Below, one piece after another: positions 1 to 6,773 of a stretch of 20,969 bases of DNA; position 1 is the first letter of the stretch, and the number at the start of each line of letters is the position of its first letter. Source of the stretch: a virus. Location: positions 1 through 20,969 of the IMG/VR virus record IMGVR_UViG_3300031787_009157. One strand, written 5' to 3'. The position numbers and the translations under genes are program-made. Below the pieces are notes generated by a model. That model ran no database searches and had not been told where the DNA came from. It saw only the letters and a program-made list of their open reading frames with translations.

Positions 1-510
1 TTGGAAATTGGGCTCTGAGGATGAGGACCGATACGTCCACACCAAATGCAGATTGAATGAAGGATGAATGAACCAATCGTCTCCACGCCGCACCGCAAGT
101 CTCTGGGTACCACGAAGGAACGTATTGCGGACCTTCTTCAGCTTCTCCAGCATCGACCACTTGCGAACGAACGGGAGATCGATGCCTTCAAGCGCCTCCG
201 CATCCGTCTTCGGCTTGCCGGTGGCCGTTCGCTCTTTGCACTCGACACCGAGATTGCCAAATATCACCCGAGCCAACTGCTCACCACTGCCAAGCGATGC
301 CTTCTCCCCGTAAACACGCCGCCATATTTTGTAGACCTCGTCTCGCCGTAGACTAGCTTCGATCTGCTTGATTTTTTCGCCAGCACCTCTCATGGTGCGA
401 TCAACGTGTCGCATGTCGACACGGATACCGGCCTCTTCGATATCTGCGAAGGCAGCCGAGCCCTCCATGAGCAACCGATACGCGGCGGGTGAAGAAGGCT
501 TGAAGATCAT
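1..510 (-). CDS. Family-A DNA polymerase, polymerase domain (partial, 3' end beyond window)
   Basis: The frame opens with ATG at 510 and stays open for 170 codons to the left edge, so the C-terminal two thirds are missing. Near the start it reads EGSAAFADIEEAGIRVD, then SLGSGEQLARVIF, and close to the edge HPSFNLHLVWTYRSSSSEPN. The last matches the family-A pattern HpsfNlhgTvTGRLSSsdPNlQ at the start of the palm/fingers region. No 3'-5' exonuclease domain is present here; that domain is encoded by the gene just upstream. The ATG overlaps the upstream TGA as ATGA, which suggests translational coupling. The protein is inferred to be the replicative phage polymerase. The TGR-type arginine motif is altered (WTYRSSSS instead of TGRLSSS), although the arginine remains. 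The family assignment is strong; catalytic aspartates cannot be checked because they lie outside the window. Confidence 0.88.
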   Translation of the reverse strand, partial: MIFKPSSPAAYRLLMEGSAAFADIEEAGIRVDMRHVDRTMRGAGEKIKQIEASLRRDEVYKIWRRVYGEKASLGSGEQLARVIFGNLGVECKERTATGKPKTDAEALEGIDLPFVRKWSMLEKLKKVRNTFLRGTQRLAVRRGDDWFIHPSFNLHLVWTYRSSSSEPNFQ

Positions 511-1706
511 CGGCACAGCATCTCTTTCTTCTGCTGCCCGGCGATGTGAAATTCCACCAACGAGTCCACGCCACAGTACACAAGCAGCGTTCGCGTATCG
601 ACTTCGCGAATCCTATTGAGCCCGTTCTCATCAGTGGACTTCAGATACGGAGCCACCGCCCATCCCCACTCCTCTTGCCCCAATCGGACGAACGCCTGGA
701 ACTTCACCGAGGTGATGTTGGGCCGACAGTCCAAATGATGAGCTGAGACCATCGTGTCCCATACCCAATTTCGAACACCGTGGCCAAGGATTCGCCGCGT
801 CCATCGCTCTTCGAACTTGTTGTTGGCACCCACCTTCGGCACTTTCGATCGAAGAAAGCGACCCATGGCCTCAACAGCTTCCCCCACCCAGGGAAAAGCA
901 ATCGTGTCCCGTCCTCGCCAACAGACCGACGCACACACGATCTCGGCATCCGCCGGATCTGGCTGTAGCCGATTGGTCTCGTAGTCGAATGCCATCGCCC
1001 CGCCATCTCGCACCCAGTCCTTCAACTGCGACGCCACCTCGCGGGGGTCCATCACAATGCGGATTTGCTTTTGGTAGTCGGGAACCTCCTCCCACGGGCG
1101 CCCTATCAACTGAAAAGCAGCCTTCAGATGCCGATCAAACCAAAGCTGCACGACAGCCCCTTCACGATCATCCTTGGCGTCTACGACATACGCGGGGTGA
1201 TATGTAGGACACACCCACGCATTCATCCGCTGGAGCGGAATCTTCCACCCGGCCCACTGCTCGATTGATCCCGTGTTCTCCTTCCACAAAGGCGACAACA
1301 AAGAAAGCACTGCCAGCGAGCCGAAGGGGATGATCAGCCGCGGCTTTAGATCGGCAAGGATCTTCGTGAGATTTGGTCGGCAGTACGAGACATGCTTAGG
1401 CGTGATGTCATCAGACGCGTTGCAAATGAGTGCGCTTGTCCGCCAGCAATCTCGATCGAGGTTGATGCCAATGAGAGCCAAAGACCGCCGCAGCAAGCGA
1501 CCGGCGTCACCAGTCAGGTGATCCCCGCGGGCGTCGTCCTCAGAAGTGATCTCATCCGAGATGATGAGCACACCCCGTCGCCCTTCCCCCATCACACCGA
1601 TCTTCGGAGACTCGCAGCGCGTATAGAACCCACACGCCCCGCACTTTGGCAGCAGCGATTGCGGTGCGCCCTTCGATGCCGTTCGAGTTGCTTCGAAAAA
1701 CCCCAT
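507..1706 (-). CDS. Uracil-DNA glycosylase (family 4-like) fused to Pol I-type 3'-5' exonuclease
   Basis: This is a two-domain protein of 399 residues. Residues ~20-200 resemble a family-4 UDG: four cysteines fit an iron-sulfur cluster (C22, C25, C95, C109, the last in CRPNL), GDAGRLL lies near residue 66, and TYHP at 168-171 matches the late UDG motif. Residues ~215-390 resemble the DnaQ/Pol I exonuclease: FDYE (D241, E243) is Exo I, NNKFEE near 295 lies where Exo II is expected, WDT at D317 is conserved, and YCGVD (Y377, D381) is Exo III. The protein ends there, without a polymerase domain, and the polymerase follows as a separate overlapping gene. I chose ATG 1706 because AAGGTG sits seven bases upstream; an ATG at 1730 would overlap the clamp gene more. 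Likely role: proofreading with uracil recognition or removal. Whether the glycosylase is active is unknown. Confidence 0.85.
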   Translation of the reverse strand: MGFFEATRTASKGAPQSLLPKCGACGFYTRCESPKIGVMGEGRRGVLIISDEITSEDDARGDHLTGDAGRLLRRSLALIGINLDRDCWRTSALICNASDDITPKHVSYCRPNLTKILADLKPRLIIPFGSLAVLSLLSPLWKENTGSIEQWAGWKIPLQRMNAWVCPTYHPAYVVDAKDDREGAVVQLWFDRHLKAAFQLIGRPWEEVPDYQKQIRIVMDPREVASQLKDWVRDGGAMAFDYETNRLQPDPADAEIVCASVCWRGRDTIAFPWVGEAVEAMGRFLRSKVPKVGANNKFEERWTRRILGHGVRNWVWDTMVSAHHLDCRPNITSVKFQAFVRLGQEEWGWAVAPYLKSTDENGLNRIREVDTRTLLVYCGVDSLVEFHIAGQQKKEMLCR

Positions 1707-1707
1707 G

Positions 1708-2739
1708 CTACTGCACCTTTTCGTCGTCATCCATCACAGTGCTTGTCGCATAGACGAACGAGCCCCCATCAACAAACAACTTCTCATTTGAGATACCGCA
1801 TCGTTCAGACTTGCGGGTGATCTCCAGCAGCAGCTTCGGCGAGATGAGAAAGCTGATCGGCTCGCCATCAAAGCTCACCCGCTTCATCTCCTTGAACCAC
1901 CCACTGGCACCCTCACCTGTAACGACGATTCGATCCGAACGGAGATCCACGCGCACCAAGTTGCCCGCCGCGTTCTCACCCGAGAATATCTCCGCTTTTG
2001 CCACCACCTCCGCAAGCCCACCCGGCAGCTCTACCGGCGTCGTGCCCTCGGCGGTGATGAAGGTGTCTAGCCTCAGGTAGTCGTCAAGGTATCGTCGGCA
2101 AGAAATGGTCAGCCCCGCCGGGTTCCGAAAATGAATCCACGATGGGGTCTCGCTCACCTCGGTCATGTCGAAGCCGCAAATGCGCTTGATTGACGTAGCC
2201 CGCACGAGAATCTCTTCCGCCACACCGGTCTTCAGGGGATATCGTGCGATCTGAAACCGGTCGCACGCTTCGATGTACCGCGGGTGGATGTGGACACACG
2301 TGAGCGTGAACTGATCGGCATCCGTACTGGCGCACGAATGGACAAGGGCAATTGCCTCTGAAAACTCCTGAGGCACCCGACGCCACTTTTCTGGAGTCTC
2401 CAGGACCTCAATGTCCAGCCGCACCTTTTCTTCCATGCGGATACCGGCCTTACGGCGGCCCTTGCCCCGCACGAGCAACTCGCCGTCAGTTTGCTCAATC
2501 AGGACATCGTCTTCTTTGAGCTGGGACAGTAGCTCAACCAGCGGCTTGGCCTTGACGGCGCCCTCGATCAGCAGAGGCGACTTGCGACAGCACGCGACTT
2601 CGTCATTGAACGTGAAGACCTGGCCATCGGTGAACACGTAACACGAGGACTGATCGATCATCTCGCGAGAAGACAAGCCCGGGCTCACCGACTCAAGGAC
2701 TCTCAGCAGTGCTTCACGCCCAACACGAACGGGTGCCAT
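1708..2739 (-). CDS. DNA polymerase sliding clamp-like protein (DnaN/beta fold), copy 1
   Basis: This 343-residue protein has the beta-rich pattern and approximate length of bacterial DnaN (about 370). FTFNDEVACCRKSPL near residue 45 resembles the clamp's first domain. The last third (VVAKAEIFSGENAAGNLVRV, followed by DRIVVTGEGASGWFKEM and FLISPKLLLEI) matches the third domain of beta clamps, where residues coordinate successive strands. It would encircle DNA and tether the phage polymerase. The start at 2739 has AAAGGACG just upstream. It lies 40 bases after the acidic protein gene and directly before the UDG-exonuclease gene, in the heart of the replisome operon. The canonical C-terminal MPMRL ending is not present; the tail is MDDDEKVQ instead. 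A second clamp-like protein is encoded at 12401-13516, and the two are clearly divergent. Confidence 0.78.
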   Translation of the reverse strand: MAPVRVGREALLRVLESVSPGLSSREMIDQSSCYVFTDGQVFTFNDEVACCRKSPLLIEGAVKAKPLVELLSQLKEDDVLIEQTDGELLVRGKGRRKAGIRMEEKVRLDIEVLETPEKWRRVPQEFSEAIALVHSCASTDADQFTLTCVHIHPRYIEACDRFQIARYPLKTGVAEEILVRATSIKRICGFDMTEVSETPSWIHFRNPAGLTISCRRYLDDYLRLDTFITAEGTTPVELPGGLAEVVAKAEIFSGENAAGNLVRVDLRSDRIVVTGEGASGWFKEMKRVSFDGEPISFLISPKLLLEITRKSERCGISNEKLFVDGGSFVYATSTVMDDDEKVQ

Positions 2740-2778
2740 CTACGTCCTTTCTGATGAATGCCTCTGAATGCTCGCGAC

Positions 2779-4059
2779 CTATGCAGTCCGATAGGCCTCG
2801 ATCACCCAGAGAGCGTTCTTCAGGTAGTGGCTCGCCGTCTCGCATGGCTTGCCAAGCAGCTTGACGAAAAGGACGTGGCCCTTCTCATCATTTGCGTTCG
2901 GCCCATACTTCTTCACCACGGCGCCAGCCACCGAGTAGGACAAGCTCGCGTCAACCTCGCCACCCAGATACGACTTGATCGCGGCCTGGGCACCAACGAG
3001 ACAGACACGGGATTCTCGCGGATTGGCACGACCGTAGGCAGAGTCCACCTTATTGACGAGCTTGTCGGTGATCTCCACATCGATACCGGCCGCCTTGAGG
3101 GTGCGTGCAGCTTGATGCCATCGCGTGCTCTTCGCGGCGGTCTTCTTCGCTGGAGCGCCTGTCAGTGTCTTGCCTTCGTCATCAACAGGCACTGTCCGTA
3201 CCTTTTTGGCCACCGCAGTCGTCGCGGGCGACGACTCTGGCACCTCGATCGGTGCCGAGGTTGGCTCTGCGTTGCAGGTACGAACTCGGATCACGATCTC
3301 AATGACACCCGGCTCCGGGTTGGTCTGCTCAACTGAAAGCGGCAGGGCCGCCGCCGCAGCGATCCCTCCATGGCTACTTGGCGTTGCTACGTGGCAGTCG
3401 TCATCGCCGGGCCGCCCCGCTTTGACCGCCTTGCCCTTGCCAGGCTTCTCGGCCTTGGGGGGCTCGGCAGGCTCAACATCTGCACCATCAGAAGAAGCAT
3501 CGACTTCGCTGTCATCGTCATCCTCGTCTTCATTCTCGTCGCTATCCTCATCCTCATCTTCGTCTTCCGAATCGGAGTCATCCTCGTCCTCATCCTCTTC
3601 ATCGGAATCAGCGTCAGAATCGTCCTCATCGTCGTCCTCTTCGCCTTCGTCGTCATCTCCGTCTTCGTCCTCTTCCTCCGGCTCGTCATCACCGTCTTCG
3701 TCACTTTCGTCATCTTCCTCGTCGTCGGCCTCATCTGCGATCGGCTTGGCTTTGGTTTTCGCCGCAGGCTTGTCGGTCGCGTCGGGTGCTGGCTTGACTT
3801 TGGTCTTCGTCTTCGGTGCCGCTTCGGGCTCTTCATCGACGACCTCGATTGCCCCGCCCGCCTCGACTTGCTTCAGCAGCGCAGCGATATCCTTCGCCAC
3901 TTGTGGGTCTTTTGGAGTCGCCTTTGCATCGTCCAGGACCTCCGGGAGCTGGCTGATTTTTGAGAGCAGCCGATCGTTGTCCCACTTGTCCCCACTTTTC
4001 CACCCAGCGTGGCTGATCACTGCGAGCACACGCGATCGACTGATCGTCAACTTGGCCAT
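2779..4059 (-). CDS. Hypothetical protein with ~85-residue Asp/Glu-rich linker between two small domains
   Basis: I do not recognise this 426-residue protein as a named family. It has three parts. The N-terminal ~75 residues (start MAKLTISRSRVLAVISHAGW) are compact and mixed-charge. After a Lys/Pro/Ala-rich stretch comes a very acidic segment at roughly residues 108-195, almost entirely D, E and S. The C-terminal ~110 residues (from HQAARTLKAAGIDVEITDKLV) look folded and helical. ATG 4059 is preferred over 4113 because GGGG lies upstream at a normal distance and 4113 has no good site. The gene sits between the replicative helicase and the sliding clamp, so a replication-linked role is likely by context. 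Acidic tracts of this kind can mimic DNA or bind basic proteins, but here that is only inference. Confidence 0.8.
   Translation of the reverse strand: MAKLTISRSRVLAVISHAGWKSGDKWDNDRLLSKISQLPEVLDDAKATPKDPQVAKDIAALLKQVEAGGAIEVVDEEPEAAPKTKTKVKPAPDATDKPAAKTKAKPIADEADDEEDDESDEDGDDEPEEEDEDGDDDEGEEDDDEDDSDADSDEEDEDEDDSDSEDEDEDEDSDENEDEDDDDSEVDASSDGADVEPAEPPKAEKPGKGKAVKAGRPGDDDCHVATPSSHGGIAAAAALPLSVEQTNPEPGVIEIVIRVRTCNAEPTSAPIEVPESSPATTAVAKKVRTVPVDDEGKTLTGAPAKKTAAKSTRWHQAARTLKAAGIDVEITDKLVNKVDSAYGRANPRESRVCLVGAQAAIKSYLGGEVDASLSYSVAGAVVKKYGPNANDEKGHVLFVKLLGKPCETASHYLKNALWVIEAYRTA
3490..3735. repeat. Low-complexity GAT/GAG/GAC tract encoding the acidic linker
   Basis: On the plus strand this stretch is a string of tcatcctcgtc-like units, and on the coding strand it reads as GAT, GAC, GAG and GAA codons with occasional serine. 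Such trinucleotide tracts can expand and contract by slippage. The antisense frame is also open and would give a poly-serine protein, a by-product of the composition. Confidence 0.75.
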
Positions 4060-4137
4060 CGAATATCCCCTTTTCCAGGAAGTAGTGAGAAAACCACCGT
4101 CGTGAGACCACATACTACGAATCAGCTCTGAAAATCA

Positions 4138-6444
4138 TTACTGGCTGAAAATTATCGGCGACTCCAGATCCCGTGACCCCGCGAACCGGACGAAATCCTT
4201 GTCGTTGTATTTGGCGCCTCGACGAACAACCCAATTCAGACGGCCCATCCCAAGCCGCTTCTCGTCTGACGACACGTTGATGCCGATCATCCCGTTGACG
4301 TGCGCGAACTTGGTCCGTCGCCCCTGAAAATGTTTCTGACTGAGCAGGCCATCCATGCCGTAGGCAGTCGCCGACACCTGTGTAGCCGTGACGAGAAGCA
4401 CGCGAAGCTTCTGGGACAGCCGCCGGAGCTGGAGCCACGTCTCGTCAATCTGCTCCAGCTTGTCTCGAATACCTTTCGGCGGTGCGAGGATATCAGCGTA
4501 GTCCACACAGTTGTGAACTAATGCCCCCTGCACTGTGAAGCGATGAAGGGGTCCGGCGTTGACAATGTCCCACACGGGCGATTCTTTTGTCGCGGCAACC
4601 TCTTCTCCCACCGAGTCACAATCTGTGTCGCCGTCATGCCCCGCTGAAAAAAACGAAGCAGTGTCTGATCCGCATAACACACACCCGGATGCTGAATACG
4701 GAAACGATGCAACTGTGGCGTGAGAGGAGCCCGGCTTGTGTGCGCACAATTCTGACGCCTCGTCGAATATCGTATGTTCCCAGGCTCGTAATGGCCGTCG
4801 TTGTCGATGCGGTCGATCTCCTGTCCTTCGTTCGGCTCTCCCCCCAAATTCCCGATCATCCACAAGCAAGCCTCGGCAGGGGACGCAAACCGAAATTGTA
4901 TCCCCCTTCCCCCGTACCGATGCCAAGAGAGATCGTTCGGATTCTGGCAACGGGATCGCGCCTGCTGGACCCTCGCAAAAAACGCCCGAGAAAATCGAAT
5001 GGGCTGCAAACACTGGCGACAACCTTTCGCCAACCCGCGACGAATGTTTGCCAGCATCACCCATTTCGTATTGCGACACTGCACACACCGAACAAACACG
5101 TATTCCCTCTTGACGCTTTTCCCGCCCACTGATCGATACCGCCGAACACGAACCACCGATGAAATTATTTTCGACAAGCCGAATTGGCATCCGACCAGTT
5201 CCGGTTTTTGCGATTCGTAATCCCATTCGCTGGCTTTCGATAAGGGTTCTCCAACCTTTCTCCGAATAGACAAGGTGATCAGGGGTGGCTGTGATCCCGG
5301 CGTATGTGATGACACGACGAACTCCCTTGTAGACCAATCCACCGTGCGAAACCCATCGCACGCCATCCCATAATCTATCGCTACCTCGAATTTGTTCGAT
5401 GGGCACTTCACCCCGTTCAGTCAGAACCATCGACCCAGACGCCAAACAAACAACGTCAGAGCGCCAACCGTCGCGCGCCCACGCCGTCAACTGCCCTTCA
5501 ATGTCAGCGACAGACAGCGTGCCACTTGCGTGGCACGACAGCCGCACCGAATTGCGACCGCGGCATACTCGCCTGAACGTGCGGTAGGCGTCGATCGCCG
5601 CAACGCGCTTCAACTCGACATCGTGGAAAATCGGCAACTCGTCACCCTCCACCCACTCCGTCGGGATCGTGTACATCCCCGATCGCTTCGGCAGACCGGA
5701 AGCCCGCAAGGCTAACCGCTCCACGATCTCCTCTTCGATGGAATCACCAGCGTCAAAGAAAGCGACGTTGTTGCCAGCCCTCGCAGCTCGGTACAGCAGG
5801 TCGATGAGATACGCCGTCTTGCCAACCTTCTCGCCAGCCATGAACGCATGGAACGTGCCCCGCATGAAGGCATCGCCAATGAATCGACCGAGCACACCCC
5901 GGTATCGCACCAGCGCCCTCTGACGCGATGCGCTGAAGGCCTGCTCCCATACCGACACGTCATCGACAAGATCGGCGTACGCACCCGTGCCAAGGTTCAC
6001 AGGTGGCAGAGCGATACGCGCCGCAGCGTCTGCTATGCGACCCCGATCCAGGTCGATCTTGGCTTGCTCTATCTCCCGCTCAACACGTGCTTTGTTGAAC
6101 ACGTCAGCGGCGAGGTCGAACAGATACTGGGGGTTGTCGTGATCGATCTCATCCGACGCGTCCGACAAGTCGAACAGGAACTTCTCGATCGCCGCAACCG
6201 TCTTGTCGTCGGATTGCGTTGTGTCGGCCCACCGCTCATACAGGCGAACCATCCGATTGCCGGGCGCCTTCTGATACTTGCGGTAGTGCTTGATGATCAG
6301 GGCGCCGACCAGGTCCGCCCACGCCGCACCAAACAGCCCCTCGTCTACCCATTGCCCGGCAATGCGAGCACACACGATGTCGTTCGTGGCCATCGCAGCC
6401 AGCACTCGACGGGTGTCGGCGCCCTCGTACTTCTTCGTCTTCAT
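4138..6444 (-). CDS. dnaB: Replicative DNA helicase, DnaB-like, interrupted by an intein
   Basis: The open frame is 768 residues. Without the intein (residues 333-645) it leaves about 455 residues, the usual DnaB size. Residues 1-~165 form an N-terminal domain. Walker A is GEKVGKT, followed by VAFFDAGDSIEEEI at the H1a position. The intein splits the helicase just before Walker B, so that SDVV joins CVDYADIL after splicing. LLVTATQVS downstream corresponds to the H3 sensor motif (Q). The gene should unwind DNA ahead of the phage polymerase as a hexamer. Its ATG overlaps the stop of the preceding loader-like gene (ATGA), and the order initiator, small protein, helicase matches SPP1 genes 38-39-40. 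The intein, with its second-frame endonuclease, is listed separately. If splicing failed, the Walker B region would be broken. Confidence 0.88.
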   Translation of the reverse strand: MKTKKYEGADTRRVLAAMATNDIVCARIAGQWVDEGLFGAAWADLVGALIIKHYRKYQKAPGNRMVRLYERWADTTQSDDKTVAAIEKFLFDLSDASDEIDHDNPQYLFDLAADVFNKARVEREIEQAKIDLDRGRIADAAARIALPPVNLGTGAYADLVDDVSVWEQAFSASRQRALVRYRGVLGRFIGDAFMRGTFHAFMAGEKVGKTAYLIDLLYRAARAGNNVAFFDAGDSIEEEIVERLALRASGLPKRSGMYTIPTEWVEGDELPIFHDVELKRVAAIDAYRTFRRVCRGRNSVRLSCHASGTLSVADIEGQLTAWARDGWRSDVVCLASGSMVLTERGEVPIEQIRGSDRLWDGVRWVSHGGLVYKGVRRVITYAGITATPDHLVYSEKGWRTLIESQRMGLRIAKTGTGRMPIRLVENNFIGGSCSAVSISGREKRQEGIRVCSVCAVSQYEMGDAGKHSSRVGERLSPVFAAHSIFSGVFCEGPAGAIPLPESERSLLASVRGKGDTISVCVPCRGLLVDDREFGGRAERRTGDRPHRQRRPLRAWEHTIFDEASELCAHKPGSSHATVASFPYSASGCVLCGSDTASFFSAGHDGDTDCDSVGEEVAATKESPVWDIVNAGPLHRFTVQGALVHNCVDYADILAPPKGIRDKLEQIDETWLQLRRLSQKLRVLLVTATQVSATAYGMDGLLSQKHFQGRRTKFAHVNGMIGINVSSDEKRLGMGRLNWVVRRGAKYNDKDFVRFAGSRDLESPIIFSQ
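4510..5448 (-). other. Intein in the DnaB-like helicase (313 residues, Cys1...His-Asn/Cys+1)
   Basis: In the helicase frame the insertion begins with Cys at 5448 (CLASGSMVLTERGEVPIEQI, block A) and includes ITATPDHLVYS (block B, with the T-x-x-H pattern). It ends with the pre-terminal strand VWDIVNAGPLHRFTVQGALV (block F/G) and VHN, followed by Cys+1 at 4509-4507. These are the standard splicing residues: Cys1, block B His, penultimate His and terminal Asn, with a Cys nucleophile in the C-extein. The insertion point is the conserved Walker B site, a typical intein location. About 190 residues between the two splicing halves (roughly 5185-4595) show no recognisable domain in this frame and look like low-quality protein. 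The same DNA encodes an HNH endonuclease one frame over. Confidence 0.9.
4518..5099 (-). CDS. HNH homing endonuclease nested in the +1 frame of the helicase intein
   Basis: The frame one base downstream of the helicase frame encodes a typical phage homing endonuclease. It has a zinc finger of two CxxC pairs (VRCVQC ... GCRQC), then SRCQNPNDLSWHRYGGRGI at about 4899-4940 and EIDRIDNDGHYEPGNIRYST at 4762-4820. The tail ADQTLLRFFQRGMTATQIV resembles the C-terminal helical DNA-binding segment of such enzymes. Its stop TAG (4520-4518) lies three codons before the intein's last residue. The frame is open back to GTG 5411, but upstream it overlaps the intein's N-terminal splicing domain and is probably not coding there. 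GTG 5099 has AGAGGG five bases upstream and is my preferred start; a TTG or GTG near 5120-5170 would keep a few more homologous-looking residues. It would cut intein-less helicase genes. Frame-shifted remnant versus genuine overlapping gene cannot be decided here. Confidence 0.72.
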   Translation of the reverse strand: MFVRCVQCRNTKWVMLANIRRGLAKGCRQCLQPIRFSRAFFARVQQARSRCQNPNDLSWHRYGGRGIQFRFASPAEACLWMIGNLGGEPNEGQEIDRIDNDGHYEPGNIRYSTRRQNCAHTSRAPLTPQLHRFRIQHPGVCYADQTLLRFFQRGMTATQIVTRWEKRLPRQKNRPCGTLSTPDPFIASQCRGH

Positions 6445-6773
6445 CCCGCCGCACCTTCCGCTTCGTCTTGCTCTTCAGGGATGTCCAACTCGCGGCGTAT
6501 CCGATCCAGGGCGGCGGCTGTGTCCGGGCAGGGTGATGACGGTACCTCCCGATCCCCGCACACTTCATCGACCAACTGCAAAAAGTTTCGGAGGATGAAC
6601 CGATCGTGCTCTTTGAGATACCGGCGCCCGGCGTCTTTCAGAACAGCCAGGGGGACATCCGGCACCGACTCGGCCATCAGTTCAGCGGCGGCCGTACCCA
6701 GCCTGCGACCAAAACTGTCGGCGAGCGAGATCAGAAGCGAGACGACGTACGATCTCTGATCCCCTCTACCCAT
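6441..6773 (-). CDS. Putative helicase loader / replisome accessory protein
   Basis: This small protein of 110 residues (start MGRGDQRSYVVSLLISLADS) is mostly helical, with a charged tail (IPEEQDEAEGAAG). The segment LADSFGRRLGTAAAELMAES, then VPDVPLAVLKDAGRRYLKEH, has the look of the small loader-type proteins (the SPP1 G39P kind). That is a weak resemblance seen by eye, not an alignment. The context supports it: the gene sits between the initiator and the DnaB-type helicase, with an 8-base overlap on one side and ATGA on the other. ATG 6773 is chosen because GAGGG precedes it and because starts further upstream would run deep into the initiator gene. It could equally be an unrelated small protein. 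There is no ATPase motif, so it is not a DnaC-type loader. Confidence 0.68.
   Translation of the reverse strand: MGRGDQRSYVVSLLISLADSFGRRLGTAAAELMAESVPDVPLAVLKDAGRRYLKEHDRFILRNFLQLVDEVCGDREVPSSPCPDTAAALDRIRRELDIPEEQDEAEGAAG

Noticed and set aside
3125-4105. Long plus-strand open frame (326 codons) rich in serine
   Set aside because: It is the antisense of the Asp/Glu-rich tract; GAT/GAC/GAG codons read as serine on the other strand. It has no ribosome site and no recognisable fold.
5848-6759. Plus-strand open frame of 303 codons
   Set aside because: It lies opposite the helicase and loader-like genes, which have clear motifs. High GC leaves antisense frames open.
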